64,000 nt of DNA from Pseudooceanicola sediminis (GTDB lineage Bacteria; Pseudomonadota; Alphaproteobacteria; Rhodobacterales; Rhodobacteraceae), in the NCBI RefSeq assembly GCF_003575965.1, contig NZ_QWJJ01000001.1:124001-188000 (forward strand), read 5' to 3'. The notes beneath the pieces were generated by a model. That model was not told the origin of the DNA. It searched no databases and worked only from the letters and a program-made list of their open reading frames with translations. The stretch's first letter is position 1; each line of letters starts with the position of its first letter. Made by a program: the position numbers and the translations under genes. Positions 53,974 to 63,869 of this stretch are shown one piece after another.

Positions 53974-54799
53974 TCTGAAAATCCCACGGCATTCCCCCGC
54001 GTACTGCATCTTCGCAGGCGCGGGCCAATGCCTTGCGATCTGCGTGATCCGCGACCTTGATCGGTGCGTGGTAGATCACTTCGACCATCCCCTGACGGCG
54101 CGCGCCCAGCACTTTGGCCAGATGACCGGCAAAGCTCATGTCGCCCCACCACCCGTAAAATCGCGGATCGGCACCTTCGGGGGCGCGATAGATCACGCTT
54201 ACGGGCTGCACTTGCATGCGATCGCGCAACGCGGGGTCGAAAAAGGCTCCGAACAGCGTTGATTTGAAGGGCAGAACGCGCCGACCATCGGTCGACGTCC
54301 CCTCGGGAAAGAACAACAGGTTATGCCCCGCCAGCAGCCGGTCGAAAAACAGCCGCTGCTGGACCTTCGCCTCACGGCGGTCCCGGTTGATGAACAAGGT
54401 GCCCGTCGCCCGGGCAAGCGTGCCGATGCCGGGCCAGCTGCGCACCTCGGCCTTTGAGACGAAAAAGACCCGCATCGGCGCCGAAAGCGTGAAAATATCC
54501 AGCCAGCTTGAGTGATTGACGACCACTGCCCCCGGTCCCTGCATCGGACTGCCGGTGCGACGCAGTCTTATACCACTTATCGCAAAGAACGCCTTGCACA
54601 CTCCCTGCTGCAAGTACGGCGTGACTGGTCTGTTCAATCCGCAAAGAGGTCGCTCAAACAACCGCACCAGCAGAAGGACAATCAGCCCGATGAAGCAGAT
54701 CAGGGCAAACGGCACGGCCCGCAGGCAGAAGATCACCCAACCGATCGCATCCAGCTTCGGTTCCTGCGGCTCTTGGTCGGATGTCCAGGTCTCGCTCAC
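53963..54799 (-). CDS. olsA: 1-acyl-glycerol-3-phosphate / lyso-ornithine-lipid acyltransferase (OlsA-like)
   Basis: 278 residues with a GTG start that overlaps the olsB stop (GTGA). Membrane anchor at LRAVPFALICFIGLIVLLLVRLF. The PlsC catalytic motif is VVNHSSWLDIF (HX4D as HSSWLD), the second is FFPEGTSTDGRR and FVSKAEVRSWPGIGTLARATGTLFINRDRR is the typical middle. Together with the upstream gene it should make ornithine lipid by acylating lyso-ornithine lipid. Its last 11 bases overlap the convergent thiE-like gene. Confidence 0.88.
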   Translation of the reverse strand: MSETWTSDQEPQEPKLDAIGWVIFCLRAVPFALICFIGLIVLLLVRLFERPLCGLNRPVTPYLQQGVCKAFFAISGIRLRRTGSPMQGPGAVVVNHSSWLDIFTLSAPMRVFFVSKAEVRSWPGIGTLARATGTLFINRDRREAKVQQRLFFDRLLAGHNLLFFPEGTSTDGRRVLPFKSTLFGAFFDPALRDRMQVQPVSVIYRAPEGADPRFYGWWGDMSFAGHLAKVLGARRQGMVEVIYHAPIKVADHADRKALARACEDAVRGGMPWDFQISR

Positions 54800-55581
54800 T
54801 GTCCGCCGCCTTGCGAACGGGTGTACAGCCGAGATTGCTTCTCGTTCAGCCGCGCCATGTCCAGCACCAGGCAGATATCGACCGTGTTGAACGCATGATC
54901 GACAAAGGCGCCTTCGCCGACGAAACCACCCAGCTTCAGGTATCCCTTGATCAAGGGCGGCACGGCCTTCATCGCCGCCACGCGATCCAGATCCGACTCG
55001 GCGATCTGGTCCATAGCCAGATAGCTCGATGGCTGCGCCCGCACCCGCAGATCGTCCGGCGCCAGATGGCGTGCGTGCAGCAGCGACAACGATGGTGCCA
55101 GTGCCGCAGTATCGGTCCCGTGAAAAGAAGCGACGCCGAACAGCACCTCGATGCCGCGGTCCGCGATATACTCCGACAGGGCATTCCACAGCTGAAACAT
55201 CGCCTCCCCGCCGCGATAGTCGGGATGCAGACAGGACCGGCCAAGCTCCAGCAACTTGCGTCCCGACGCGGTCAGCACGCCAAGATCGTATTCGTCGGCG
55301 CTATAGAACTGGCCCATCTCTCGGGCGCGGTCATCCGTCAGCAACCGATAGACGCCGACCACCTGGTCGCGCAACGCGCCGGGCCGGGCATGGTCCAGCA
55401 ACAGCAGATGATCGAAAAAGGGATCAAAACGGTCGCGCTCCAACTGGGCCGCGTGGTCCACCATCGCGCCCGTCCCGCCCAGTTCCTGCACGAAGACGCG
55501 ATAACGCAGGTGTTGCGCGGCGGCCAGTTCTTCGGCGCTGCGCGCCAGCCGGGTCTCGAACTGCGGGGGGGCGAAGGTCAT
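54796..55581 (-). CDS. olsB: Ornithine-acyl-ACP N-acyltransferase (OlsB)
   Basis: 261 residues. Transfers a 3-hydroxyacyl chain from ACP to ornithine, the first step of ornithine-lipid synthesis. The GNAT-type core is seen in LRYRVFVQELGG and VVGVYRLLTDDRAREMGQFYSADEYDLGVL, then LELGRSCLHPDYRGGEAMFQLWNALSEYIADRGIEVLFGVASFHGTD. The C-terminal LIKGYLKLGGFVGEGAFVDHAFNTVDICLVLDM is the diagnostic OlsB tail. I start at MTFAPP; upstream codons are not conserved. Confidence 0.92.
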   Translation of the reverse strand: MTFAPPQFETRLARSAEELAAAQHLRYRVFVQELGGTGAMVDHAAQLERDRFDPFFDHLLLLDHARPGALRDQVVGVYRLLTDDRAREMGQFYSADEYDLGVLTASGRKLLELGRSCLHPDYRGGEAMFQLWNALSEYIADRGIEVLFGVASFHGTDTAALAPSLSLLHARHLAPDDLRVRAQPSSYLAMDQIAESDLDRVAAMKAVPPLIKGYLKLGGFVGEGAFVDHAFNTVDICLVLDMARLNEKQSRLYTRSQGGGQ

Positions 55582-55775
55582 GCGCGGGCTCGGATCCTTG
55601 GCGGTGCTTGATCGGGGCGATGGCGCATCACACCTGTGGCGCGCCCGGCTATCGCTCCGATCCAACGGGTCGGTGGCGTTTTATGAGACAGCGCCGGTTC
55701 ATGCAAGCCAGCTGGCGCGCCTCTCAGGGCGCAGTCTCGGCATAGCCGGAGGTTTGTTAACCAATCGTAAACCAA

Positions 55776-55967
55776 TTACCGGGCTGACTGGTCGAACACC
55801 GGGATCAGATCCACTTGGGAGCCTTCTATGACAACTTTCCCTGCTTCGGGAAAATTTACCGTGATGCGACCGGCAATATTTGATTGCACCTGTCCGATGC
55901 CCCATTCTGGCAGAATCGGGTGGCGTACCCGCATCCCCGGTTCCAGCAGGTCGTTCAGTTCGCCCAT
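55776..55967 (-). CDS. Small DUF3553-type protein
   Basis: 63 residues. MGELNDLLEPGMRVRHPILPEWGIGQVQSNIAGRITVNFPEAGKVVIEGSQVDLIPV matches the short DUF3553 family, related to the CarD/TRCF-like beta-rich domain (RVxHPxxxxWGxGxV). The function is unknown; similar domains bind RNA polymerase or UvrD. It is divergent from chpT with 39 bases between. Confidence 0.82.
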   Translation of the reverse strand: MGELNDLLEPGMRVRHPILPEWGIGQVQSNIAGRITVNFPEAGKVVIEGSQVDLIPVFDQSAR

Positions 55968-56006
55968 GAATGCCCCTGTCCTTGTTTGTAAAAAGTTGAA
56001 AGGCCG

Positions 56007-56618
56007 ATGACTGTGCATAATAGCCATCTCCTCGCCTCGCTGATAGGGTCCCGGATCTGCCACGATCTGATTTCCCCTGTCGGCGCCATCCAGAACGGTA
56101 TCGAACTGCTCGCCCTCGAAGGCGCCGTGCGGGGGCCCGAAATGGTGCTCATCTCGGATTCGGTCAGCGCCGCCTCGGCCAAGATCAGGTTTCTCCGGGT
56201 CGCCTTCGGCCTTGCCGGACACGGCCAGAAGATCGGCCCGCCGGAGGTCACGTGCATCCTGGATGATCTCAGCCAATCTGGCCGCGTCACCTTCGACTGG
56301 ACACCCCAAGGCAGCTTCGAACGCTCGGACATACAAGAAGTGTTTCTGGCCTTGCTCTGCCTGGAAAGCGCGATGCCGTTCGGCGGCACGATCACGGTGA
56401 CCCGGCCCGACGACGCCGCCGTCGGATGGGAGGTTTCGGGTCCGGCGCAAACGGCGCGGCCAAGTCCGGCGGTTTGGGAAACGCTGAAAACCGGCGAGGG
56501 TGTTGATGCGGTCATGCCGGCGCATGTGCAATTCGCCCTGCTGCCAGCCCTGGTTCAGGAACGCTTTGGCAAGATCGGCCTGGTCGAGGCAGAAGACAGC
56601 CTGACCATCCAGTTCTGA
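56007..56618 (+). CDS. chpT: Histidine phosphotransferase ChpT
   Basis: 203 residues. Relays phosphate from CckA to CtrA and CpdR in the alphaproteobacterial cell-cycle/motility circuit. The phospho-accepting His19 lies in SRICHDLISPVGAIQNGIELL, the helical bundle follows, and the C-terminal half is the degenerate ATPase-like fold (GTITVTRPDDAAVGWEVSGP). In Rhodobacteraceae the CtrA system mainly controls motility and gene transfer agents. cckA and ctrA are not in the window. Confidence 0.93.
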   Translation: MTVHNSHLLASLIGSRICHDLISPVGAIQNGIELLALEGAVRGPEMVLISDSVSAASAKIRFLRVAFGLAGHGQKIGPPEVTCILDDLSQSGRVTFDWTPQGSFERSDIQEVFLALLCLESAMPFGGTITVTRPDDAAVGWEVSGPAQTARPSPAVWETLKTGEGVDAVMPAHVQFALLPALVQERFGKIGLVEAEDSLTIQF

Positions 56619-56672
56619 CCATTCAGTTCCGACCGGCGCGGCACCAGCTGCGGCGCGACTGTGGCCTTGCGT

Positions 56673-56707
56673 GAAAAAGGGGCGCCGGAGTTTCCTCCCC
56701 GCCCCTT
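56673..56707 (-). terminator. Rho-independent terminator of the proBA transcript
   Basis: On the minus strand AAGGGGCG-GGGAG, loop GAAA, CTCC-GGCGCCCCTT followed by TTTTTC. It lies 27 bases past the proA stop and would end the obgE-proB-proA transcript. Confidence 0.85.
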
Positions 56708-56733
56708 CCTGCTCTTGCGCCAAACTGCGGTGA

Positions 56734-57999
56734 TCAGCCGCGCAGGCTGCCGTTCCCCACGACAAGGTACTTGAAGCTGGTCAACTGCTCGGCGCCCACT
56801 GGCCCGCGCGCATGCATCTTGCCGGTGGCAATCCCGATTTCCGCGCCCATGCCGAACTCGCCCCCGTCAGCGAACTGGGTCGAGGCATTTCGCATCAGGA
56901 TCGCACTGTCGAGCCGCTCGAAAAAGCGTGCTGCAACCGCGTCATCTGCCGTGACGATGGCATCGGTATGGTTCGATCCATAGCGCCGGATATGCGCGAT
57001 TGCCTCGTCGACCCCGTCAACCAACTTCGCCGCGCAGATCATGTCCAGGAACTCCTGGCCGAAATCATCGTCTGCCGCTGGCGTAACGCCCTCAATCTCG
57101 CTCAGTGGGCCCGCACCGCGCACCTCCACACCTGCCCGCAACAGCGCCTCGACCACCAGGTCGCCATGTGCCGCGCGGAACGCCTGATCAATCAACAGAC
57201 ATTCCATCGAACCGCAAATCCCGGTCCGCCGCGTCTTTGCGTTCAGCACGATTTCCAATGCCATCACCGGGTCGGCATCGGCTCCGATATAGATATGGCA
57301 GATCCCCTCCAGGTGGGCGAACACCGGGACACGCGCCTCGCGTTGAACCAAGCCGACAAGGCCCTTGCCACCACGCGGCACGATCACGTCGATATAGCCG
57401 GTCATGGTCAGCATTTCGCTGACCGCCCCGCGATCCCGCGTCGGCACCAGTTGGATCGCCGTTTCGGGCAATCCGGCGGATACCAACCCTTCGACCAGAC
57501 ACCTGTGTATCATCGACGAGGAATGAAAGCTCTCCGATCCGCCACGCAGAATCACCGCATTGCCCGATTTAAGGCACAGGGCGCCAGCATCCGCAGTCAC
57601 GTTCGGGCGGCTTTCATAGATCACCCCGATCACCCCCAAAGGCGTACGCACCCGGCTGATATGCAAACCCGTCGGCATGTCCCATTCGGTCAGCACCTCG
57701 CCAACGGGATCGCGTTGTTCGGCAATCGCGCGCAGGCTGTCGATGATGCCCTGAACGCGGTCCTCGTCCAGCTTCAGCCGGTCCATCATGGCCGGGCTCA
57801 GCCCCTTTTCAGCGCCATACGCCATGTCACGCGCATTCGCCTCGAGAATGGCCGACACATTGCGCTGCACCGCTTCTGCGGCCCCGATCAGGGCGGCATG
57901 TTTGCGTTCGGCAGTGGCAAAGGCCAGTTCTGCGGCGGCGGCCTTGGCTGCACGTCCGATCCCGGCCATCAGGCCCTGAACGTCCTCAACATCCTTCAT
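56734..57999 (-). CDS. proA: Gamma-glutamyl phosphate reductase
   Basis: 421 residues, the usual length. Reduces gamma-glutamyl phosphate to glutamate semialdehyde in proline synthesis. Conserved pieces: [74 protein letters not shown] with the catalytic Cys in the GxC loop, [13 protein letters not shown], and the C-terminal [25 protein letters not shown]. It overlaps the proB stop by 4 bases (ATGA), so the two are translationally coupled. Confidence 0.96.
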   Translation of the reverse strand: MKDVEDVQGLMAGIGRAAKAAAAELAFATAERKHAALIGAAEAVQRNVSAILEANARDMAYGAEKGLSPAMMDRLKLDEDRVQGIIDSLRAIAEQRDPVGEVLTEWDMPTGLHISRVRTPLGVIGVIYESRPNVTADAGALCLKSGNAVILRGGSESFHSSSMIHRCLVEGLVSAGLPETAIQLVPTRDRGAVSEMLTMTGYIDVIVPRGGKGLVGLVQREARVPVFAHLEGICHIYIGADADPVMALEIVLNAKTRRTGICGSMECLLIDQAFRAAHGDLVVEALLRAGVEVRGAGPLSEIEGVTPAADDDFGQEFLDMICAAKLVDGVDEAIAHIRRYGSNHTDAIVTADDAVAARFFERLDSAILMRNASTQFADGGEFGMGAEIGIATGKMHARGPVGAEQLTSFKYLVVGNGSLRG

Positions 58000-59168
58000 A
58001 TCGTCTCTCCCGTCCCCAAACTCTCACCCTGTGCGGCCGATTGACCGGGCAACGCGCGACTGCTCAGCACCATGTCATCGCGATGCACCAGCGCGGCACG
58101 ACCCGGATAGCCCAGGATTGCCTCTATTTCCTGGCTGCGATGCCCGGCAAGGGCCTGCGCTTCGTCCAGCGTATAGCGCGTCAGGCCTTGCCCCAGGATA
58201 TCGCCGCCGGGCCCGACAATCTCAACCGGATCGCCGCGCCCGAAACGTCCCGTCACCTGCGTCACGCCTGCCGGCAGCAGTGACCGTCCTTGTTCCAACG
58301 CCCGCACCGCGCCGGCATCAACCACGATCTGCCCACGCGTCTTCATCGCGACGATCCAGCCCTTGCGGGCTGTCTGCGGATCCCCGACAGCGGTAAACCA
58401 TGTGACCGGCGCGCCATCCTCAAGTGCTTTCAATGGGTTGGCTCGCGAGCCTAATGTGATCGCCATGGCGCATCCGGCGGATGTCGCAGTCTTGGCCGCC
58501 ATCACCTTGGTCTTCATGCCACCCTTGGACAGACCCGACGCCGCATCGCCCGCCATCGCCTCGATCTCGGGCGTGATATGGTCGATCACATCCAGCCGGC
58601 GCGCGCGCGCGTCCAGGTTCGGGTTCGCCGTGTAGAGCCCATCCACGTCCGACAGCAGCACCAGCCGGTCCGCGCCCACCGTCACCGCGACCTGCGCGGC
58701 CAGACGGTCGTTGTCACCATAGCGGATCTCGTCCGTGGCGATGGTGTCGTTTTCGTTGACGATCGGCACCGCACCAAGGCTCAGCAGCTGGTCCAGCGTT
58801 GCGCGCGAATTCAGATAGCGGCGGCGGTTCTCGCTGTCCTCCAGCGTCACCAGCACCTGCGCCACGATGATGCCATGCGCCCCGAGCGCCTTGTCATAGG
58901 CCGCCGCCAGACCGATCTGACCAACGGCCGCCGCAGCCTGCGCCTGTTCCAGCGGCAACGCGCCAAGACCCAGTCCCAGCACACCACGGCCAAGCGCGAT
59001 CGACCCCGACGACACCAGCACCACCTCGGTTCCCCGTGCGCGCAGCGCCGCCACATCTTCGGCCAACCCGGTCAGCCAGCTGTCGCGCAACCGCCCGGTG
59101 ACGGAATCGACCAACAGGGCCGACCCGATTTTGACAACGACACGTTTTGCACCGTTCAGGGACGCCAC
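57996..59168 (-). CDS. proB: Glutamate 5-kinase
   Basis: 390 residues with a GTG start. Phosphorylates glutamate as the first step of proline synthesis. The amino-acid kinase domain is clear ([102 protein letters not shown]), and the C-terminal 110 residues are a PUA domain ([40 protein letters not shown]). It overlaps obgE by 13 bases. Confidence 0.96.
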   Translation of the reverse strand: MASLNGAKRVVVKIGSALLVDSVTGRLRDSWLTGLAEDVAALRARGTEVVLVSSGSIALGRGVLGLGLGALPLEQAQAAAAVGQIGLAAAYDKALGAHGIIVAQVLVTLEDSENRRRYLNSRATLDQLLSLGAVPIVNENDTIATDEIRYGDNDRLAAQVAVTVGADRLVLLSDVDGLYTANPNLDARARRLDVIDHITPEIEAMAGDAASGLSKGGMKTKVMAAKTATSAGCAMAITLGSRANPLKALEDGAPVTWFTAVGDPQTARKGWIVAMKTRGQIVVDAGAVRALEQGRSLLPAGVTQVTGRFGRGDPVEIVGPGGDILGQGLTRYTLDEAQALAGHRSQEIEAILGYPGRAALVHRDDMVLSSRALPGQSAAQGESLGTGETI

Positions 59169-60199
59169 GCCTCATCCTCCTCGGCCTCGTCACTCTTGCG
59201 CTCGCGCAGACGGTTGGCGTCGATTTTCGACCGCAAGGCGCGCAGAACCTCGGTCAATCCCTCACCCGACGCGCCCGACATGAACATCACCGGACCGCCC
59301 GTGACCTCCTCAAGGAATTCACGCTGCATCTCGCGCAGTTCGTCGTCGAGCGCGTCAATCTTGTTCAAGACGGTGATCCGCGGCTTGTCGGCCAACCCTT
59401 CGCCATAGGCGTTCAGCTCTCCGATGATGGTCTCGTAATCCTCGGCCACCTCATCCGCAGTGCCATCGACAAGGTGCAGCAAGACCGCGCAGCGCTCGAC
59501 ATGGCCCAGGAACATGTCGCCCAGCCCGCGCCCTTCGGAGGCGCCTTCGATCAGGCCGGGGATATCGGCGACGACGAATTCAACCCCGTCAACGCCGACA
59601 ACGCCCAGGTTCGGGTGCAGCGTCGTGAACGGATAATCCGCCACCTTTGGCCGGGCGTTCGATGTCGCGGCCAGAAACGTCGACTTGCCCGCGTTCGGCA
59701 GCCCCAGCAGACCGACATCGGCAATCAGCTTCAGCCGCAGCCAGACCGTCCGTTCGATCGCATCCTGGCCGGGGTTGGCACGACGCGGGGCCTGGTTCAC
59801 GGACGTCTTGAAGTGTGCGTTGCCAAAGCCGCCGTTGCCGCCCTTGGCCAGCATCACGCGCTGACCGACCTCGGTCATGTCCGCGATCACGGTCTCTTCG
59901 TCCTCATCCAGGATTTCGGTGCCGACAGGCACGCGCAGGATGATGTCTTCGCCATCGGCGCCGGTGCGCAGGTTGCCCATGCCACCCTGCCCGTTGCGGG
60001 CAAAAAAGTGTTGCTGGTAGCGGAAATCGATCAGCGTGTTCAGGCCATCGACGGCTTCGGCAATCACGTCACCGCCGCGCCCGCCGTTGCCGCCGTTCGG
60101 TCCACCGTATTCGATGAATTTCTCGCGCCGGAAGGAAATGCTGCCGTTGCCGCCAGCACCCGACCGGATATAGACCTTTGCGAGATCGAGGAATTTCAT
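59156..60199 (-). CDS. obgE: Obg-family GTPase
   Basis: 347 residues. Ribosome-assembly and stress GTPase. The glycine-rich Obg domain ([46 protein letters not shown]) is followed by the G domain: G1 [13 protein letters not shown]2 [14 protein letters not shown]3 [25 protein letters not shown]4 NKID, G5 SGAS. There is no long C-terminal OCT domain; the tail is short and acidic ([14 protein letters not shown]). It is first of the obgE-proB-proA overlapping operon, downstream of the L21-L27 genes as in many bacteria. Confidence 0.96.
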   Translation of the reverse strand: MKFLDLAKVYIRSGAGGNGSISFRREKFIEYGGPNGGNGGRGGDVIAEAVDGLNTLIDFRYQQHFFARNGQGGMGNLRTGADGEDIILRVPVGTEILDEDEETVIADMTEVGQRVMLAKGGNGGFGNAHFKTSVNQAPRRANPGQDAIERTVWLRLKLIADVGLLGLPNAGKSTFLAATSNARPKVADYPFTTLHPNLGVVGVDGVEFVVADIPGLIEGASEGRGLGDMFLGHVERCAVLLHLVDGTADEVAEDYETIIGELNAYGEGLADKPRITVLNKIDALDDELREMQREFLEEVTGGPVMFMSGASGEGLTEVLRALRSKIDANRLRERKSDEAEEDEAWRP

Positions 60200-60247
60200 G
60201 TTCTCACTCCTGCCGCAAAGGTGCTCTAGCTCAGTGCACCGGACGGC

Positions 60248-60787
60248 TCAATCGAGTTTTCGTATATAGGTCCACGTCGCCACTGTCGCGGCGCGGGCCA
60301 CCGAATAGGTTTCGGCGTCGCCCACGTATTCGAAACCGTTCTTGGTCAAAACGCGGGCGGATGCCGGATTGTCCTGAAAGACGCTGCCAAAGATCGACCG
60401 GTCTGCCAGCGGGTTGGCCTGCACAAGCGCCGTCACCGCCGCCGATGCCACGCTGGCATTCCACCAGGCAGGTGCCACCCAATAGCCGATTTCGGATTGC
60501 GCCGTGTCAATCCGTTTCAGGCTGATGATGCCTTTCAGCTCGGCACCGCCGACACGGCTCGAATCCATCGCCCAGATCACCTCGTGCGGGTTCGGGGCCA
60601 TGGCGCGCGCGATAAAGGCCTGCGTCGTGCCCGGCGGCAGCGGATGCGGGATCGAGGTGGTCATCTTTGCCACGCGTTCATCCGCCGCATACATGCCGAT
60701 CAGTCCCGCGTCGGAAATCCGCAGCGGGCGCAGGTCGAGGCCATCGGCCTCGATCACCGGCTGGGCGATCATCATGTCGTCATTCAT
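60248..60787 (-). CDS. GNAT-family N-acetyltransferase (RimJ/RimL-like)
   Basis: 179 residues. LRPLRISDAGLIGMYAADERVAKMTTSIPHPLPPGTTQAFI is the usual start, GAELKGIISLKRIDTAQSEIGYWVAPAWWNASVASAAVTALVQ the acetyl-CoA region and IFGSVFQDNPASARVLTKNGFEYVGDAETYSV the C-terminal signature. Such proteins acetylate ribosomal proteins or small molecules. A strong AGGAGG site precedes the ATG. It sits between rpmA and obgE on the same strand. Confidence 0.88.
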   Translation of the reverse strand: MNDDMMIAQPVIEADGLDLRPLRISDAGLIGMYAADERVAKMTTSIPHPLPPGTTQAFIARAMAPNPHEVIWAMDSSRVGGAELKGIISLKRIDTAQSEIGYWVAPAWWNASVASAAVTALVQANPLADRSIFGSVFQDNPASARVLTKNGFEYVGDAETYSVARAATVATWTYIRKLD

Positions 60788-60839
60788 GTGGTGTTCCTCC
60801 TGCTGAGGGTCGATAACGGGGGTCTCCCGTATCGCCACC

Positions 60840-60880
60840 GAAAACGGCGAAGGGGACCGGCGCGATTGCCAATCCCCTTC
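60840..60880 (-). terminator. Hairpin downstream of rpmA
   Basis: On the minus strand GAAGGGGA and TCCCCTTC form an 8-bp stem with a 16-base loop, then GCCGTTTTC. The weak T-run suggests partial termination between rpmA and the acetyltransferase gene. Confidence 0.5.
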
Positions 60881-60905
60881 TTGTCATCTTCTGATGAAGG
60901 TCGGC

Positions 60906-61175
60906 TTACTCAGCGGCCTCGGCCACTGGCATGACCGAAATGAAGGTGCGACCCTTCAGTCCCTTGCGGAACTCGACGTTGCCTTCGACGGTTGCAAAGA
61001 TCGTGTGATCCTTGCCGATGCCGACGCCCGCACCCGGATACCATTTGGTACCGCGCTGACGCGCCAGGATGTTGCCGGGGATAACGGCTTCGCCGCCGTA
61101 CTTCTTGATACCGAGGCGGCGACCGGCAGAGTCGCGACCGTTGCGGGATGAGCCGCCAGCTTTCTTGTGTGCCAT
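60906..61175 (-). CDS. rpmA: 50S ribosomal protein L27
   Basis: 89 residues. [69 protein letters not shown] is unmistakable. The N-terminal residues are the ones that reach the peptidyl-transferase centre, and there is no extra pro-sequence of the Firmicutes type. It is 24 bases after rplU and co-transcribed with it. Confidence 0.97.
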   Translation of the reverse strand: MAHKKAGGSSRNGRDSAGRRLGIKKYGGEAVIPGNILARQRGTKWYPGAGVGIGKDHTIFATVEGNVEFRKGLKGRTFISVMPVAEAAE

Positions 61176-61199
61176 ATCGGTGGTCTCCTTTTCCTGATC

Positions 61200-61829
61200 T
61201 TACTCGGCGAGGGCTTTGGCCTGATCGACCCAGCCTTCTTTTTCGATTTTGCCTTTCAGCGCCAGCTCTTCATCGATGCGGGCGATGTCGGCGTCGGTCC
61301 AGGCGGCGATCTGGGCAAAGCTGGTGATGCCAGCTTCGTTCAGCTTCGTGGCCATTGCGGGGCCAACGCCGGACAACTTCTTCAGATCGTCCGAGGCCTC
61401 GGCCGCGGCGGCAGGCGCTGCCTTTGCCTTGGCTTTCCCCTTGGCCGGAGCAGCAGCAGGTGCCGCCGAAACCGAACCCGAACCGATGGCGGCCTTGACG
61501 CCGGAATCATCTGCGCCCGAGGCCAGGATGTCCGTGACCTTGATCAGGGTCAGTTTCTGACGGTGACCCTTGGTGCGCTTGGACGAATGCTTACGACGAC
61601 GCTTGACGAAGTGGATGACCTTCTCGCCCTTGATCTGTTCGACGACTTCGGCCTGCACGCCAGCGCCAGCCACGAAGGGCGCGCCAACGGTGACCGTGTC
61701 ACCACCCAGCATCAGGATGTCGTTGAATTGGATCTTTTCACCAGCGTCAGCCGCCAGTTTTTCGACGCGCAGCAGGTCACCGGACTGGACCTTGTATTGC
61801 TTGCCGCCGGTCTTGAGAACCGCAAACAT
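61200..61829 (-). CDS. rplU: 50S ribosomal protein L21 with a C-terminal helix-hairpin-helix extension
   Basis: 209 residues, about twice the usual length. Residues 1-103 are L21 ([25 protein letters not shown], then [32 protein letters not shown]). Then comes an alanine/lysine-rich linker (about 118-145), and from about 147 to the end a helix-hairpin-helix-like domain ([62 protein letters not shown]). The same small domain occurs at the end of other proteins in Rhodobacterales. Its role on the ribosome is unknown. Confidence 0.94.
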   Translation of the reverse strand: MFAVLKTGGKQYKVQSGDLLRVEKLAADAGEKIQFNDILMLGGDTVTVGAPFVAGAGVQAEVVEQIKGEKVIHFVKRRRKHSSKRTKGHRQKLTLIKVTDILASGADDSGVKAAIGSGSVSAAPAAAPAKGKAKAKAAPAAAAEASDDLKKLSGVGPAMATKLNEAGITSFAQIAAWTDADIARIDEELALKGKIEKEGWVDQAKALAE

Positions 61830-61925
61830 AGTGCTCTTCCTTTTCTGACGCGTCCTGCGGCCCCCTTGCGGAAGTTCGTGACCATGACGTCAGAGCGGTC
61901 TCTGACAGGTCGCCTTTGAACAGCG

Positions 61926-61943
61926 CGCCCGTCGCTGCGGGCG
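61926..61943 (-). promoter_or_regulatory. Hairpin in the rplU leader
   Basis: CGCCCG (61926-61931) and CGGGCG (61938-61943) form a 6-bp stem in the 160-base leader between the putative promoter and the rplU start. It could be an autoregulatory site for L21, but nothing else supports that. Confidence 0.25.
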
Positions 61944-61987
61944 AAATTGAAATGCCCGGCAAGGCATATGCCCTCCGGGATGGGCGG

Positions 61988-62016
61988 CTTATCCTGTGTC
62001 AGGGCAGACTTGTCAA
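61988..62016 (-). promoter_or_regulatory. Putative rplU-rpmA promoter
   Basis: On the minus strand TTGACA (62016-62011) and GATAAG (61993-61988) are separated by 17 bases. The -35 is perfect and the -10 weak. A leader of about 160 bases would precede the rplU start. Confidence 0.55.
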
Positions 62017-62051
62017 GCCCTGCAGGACCGCACGGCCCCGCCAATGCGCCC

Positions 62052-62966
62052 TCACAATTCCTCACCCGTCATGAGCGAGGAAATCGACAACCCGAGCGCG
62101 CGGTAGATGTCATTGTACAACACGCCGAAGCTGTCGAACAGAACCTGGTTCAGCAGCGTCCCCGCATCGGTTTGCGAAAGATCGACATAGGCCTCCAGGT
62201 CCGAACGCGCCACATCCCCGTAGGCGTGAAACAGGTACCCACGCAGCCAGCGCGCGGACTCCTCTCGCGTTGCCTCTTCCTGCTCCCAGACATCCGACAG
62301 GATCTGCCGGTCGTCGACGTCGTAACCGCCGCCGTCCACCAACCCGAGGTAAAAGTTGTAATTGGCCGTCAGGGCGCCGCTCACGTTCCGCTCGATCAGG
62401 TCGTTCGCCGCGATATATGCCTCGACCAGCTTCGCAAGCTCGGGGTCAGCCCCTGCGATCTCGGGTGCACGCGCCTCCGCCTCGGTCTCGACGGTGTTAT
62501 CCAGAAAGGCCCGCCGCGCCGTCAGTTCGGCGGCAACAAGGCGGGGTCCGGGACCGTCGCGGAAAAACCTGATCAGTTGCGTCATTTCCTGGTCGGAGGC
62601 CAGATCCAGCAGGCCGCTCACAAAGGCCTCGCGCATGATCTCGTCCATCGCGGACACGTCATAGATTCGCTGCACCACCGCATCAAACCCAAGCGCGACA
62701 CGGTTCGGAAAGTATTCCTCGCCCATGTCAGCGCCCAGTTTCAGACCTTCCTCGCGCATCACGCCCAAAAGGTCCGGCATCGCCATCAGGTCATAGAGCG
62801 TCTCTGCCCGCCCCGCCCCGGGGCCGTCGGTCCGCGCCTGCGCGCCGGCCGGCATCACCCACATCAGCGATACCATCATCAGCAGTGTCAGAGGCCGCGC
62901 AAACATCCGGCGCACGGCCCCCCGCCCGCTGACTGTCGCGCCCCTGCCGGCCGCGGCCCATGTCAT
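62052..62966 (-). CDS. DUF2059-like exported protein
   Basis: 304 residues. A signal peptide is likely at RPLTLLMMVSLMWVMPAGAQA; the start may be MTWAAA (coupled to the upstream gene, 3 bases away) or MFARPL. The mature part is helical (ETLYDLMAMPDLLGVMREEGLKLGADMGEEYFP, MDEIMREAFVSGLLDLASDQEMTQLIRFFRDGPGPRLVAAELTARRAF), resembling the DUF2059 pattern in which a helix pair is followed by L..A..FY.SP.G..L.A.E. Function unknown. It is the downstream member of a paralogous pair. Confidence 0.7.
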   Translation of the reverse strand: MTWAAAGRGATVSGRGAVRRMFARPLTLLMMVSLMWVMPAGAQARTDGPGAGRAETLYDLMAMPDLLGVMREEGLKLGADMGEEYFPNRVALGFDAVVQRIYDVSAMDEIMREAFVSGLLDLASDQEMTQLIRFFRDGPGPRLVAAELTARRAFLDNTVETEAEARAPEIAGADPELAKLVEAYIAANDLIERNVSGALTANYNFYLGLVDGGGYDVDDRQILSDVWEQEEATREESARWLRGYLFHAYGDVARSDLEAYVDLSQTDAGTLLNQVLFDSFGVLYNDIYRALGLSISSLMTGEEL

Positions 62967-62969
62967 CGC

Positions 62970-63869
62970 CTACAGATCCTGCGACGGCTGAATACCATGC
63001 AGACGCGACGCGACCTCTTCGAACCGGTTCGCCATGATCTCGTACTGAACGGCATTCATCAGTTCATAGACCCTCTGCATTCCCGGCTGTTCCAGCGCCT
63101 CGGCATAGGTCGTCAGCTCCTGCGTGGTGAAATCGCGATAGGTGTAGGCCGAATTCGCCAGCGCCTGTGCCTTGTTCGCATCGCGCATCGCCTCGGCCTG
63201 TGTCAGCAGCGATTGCCGCAGCGCCTCGTCATCCACCTTGAACTCGATCACCCCGGCATCCCGCGCCGCAGTCAGGAACCGGAACTGGATCTCGACGATC
63301 GAGCGTTCGGAACTGTCCGAGCTGTCGACAGCGCGGTTCAACCGGTCCAGCACCGCGATCCGATCGGTCTCACCCTCGTTCAGGATGCGATCCAGCTCTG
63401 CCGCGGCGTTCTCCGCCCGGTCGGCGCGCTCCGCCAGGTGCGACGTGTTCTCGGTCTCAACCAGACGCTTTCCCAGCTCGGAACCATAGAAATCCTGCGC
63501 GACCTCGAGGTCTTCCTCGGTGATGGTCTTTTCCAGGATGTCCAGGCCCATGTCCTGCATCGTCTTCACATCGAACACGTCCTTCGTCAGGATCGTCCAG
63601 GTCGTTGCGAAATCCGATCCCTCAAGCCCCAGCATCTGCGGCCCGCCCGCCGCCGACAGCTTGATGCTCTCCAGCGCCACATCGAATCCGGTGACTTGCA
63701 AGAACGCTTCCAGGTCTTCGCGGTTGGCCGCACGCCCGGGCACCGCCATGGCCGCCAGCAGCACCAGCGCGCTCAGCGCCATTGTCAGCGCGGTCGCGGC
63801 GCGTCGCAGTCCCGTCATGGGCACCGCGTGCTGCACCCGTGCCTCTGCCGCCGTATACATCGTCATCAT
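62970..63869 (-). CDS. DUF2059-like exported protein, paralogue of the next gene
   Basis: 299 residues with a long N-region and signal peptide (LRRAATALTMALSALVLLAAMAVPGRAANRED). Helical mature part with LEKTITEEDLEVAQDFYGSELGKRLVETENTS, the same pattern as SDQEMTQLIRFFRDGPGPRLVAAELTA in the downstream gene, so the two genes look like an ancient tandem duplication. Several start codons are possible between 63869 and the signal peptide. Nothing recognisable lies between this gene and the right end of the window. Function unknown. Confidence 0.7.
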   Translation of the reverse strand: MMTMYTAAEARVQHAVPMTGLRRAATALTMALSALVLLAAMAVPGRAANREDLEAFLQVTGFDVALESIKLSAAGGPQMLGLEGSDFATTWTILTKDVFDVKTMQDMGLDILEKTITEEDLEVAQDFYGSELGKRLVETENTSHLAERADRAENAAAELDRILNEGETDRIAVLDRLNRAVDSSDSSERSIVEIQFRFLTAARDAGVIEFKVDDEALRQSLLTQAEAMRDANKAQALANSAYTYRDFTTQELTTYAEALEQPGMQRVYELMNAVQYEIMANRFEEVASRLHGIQPSQDL

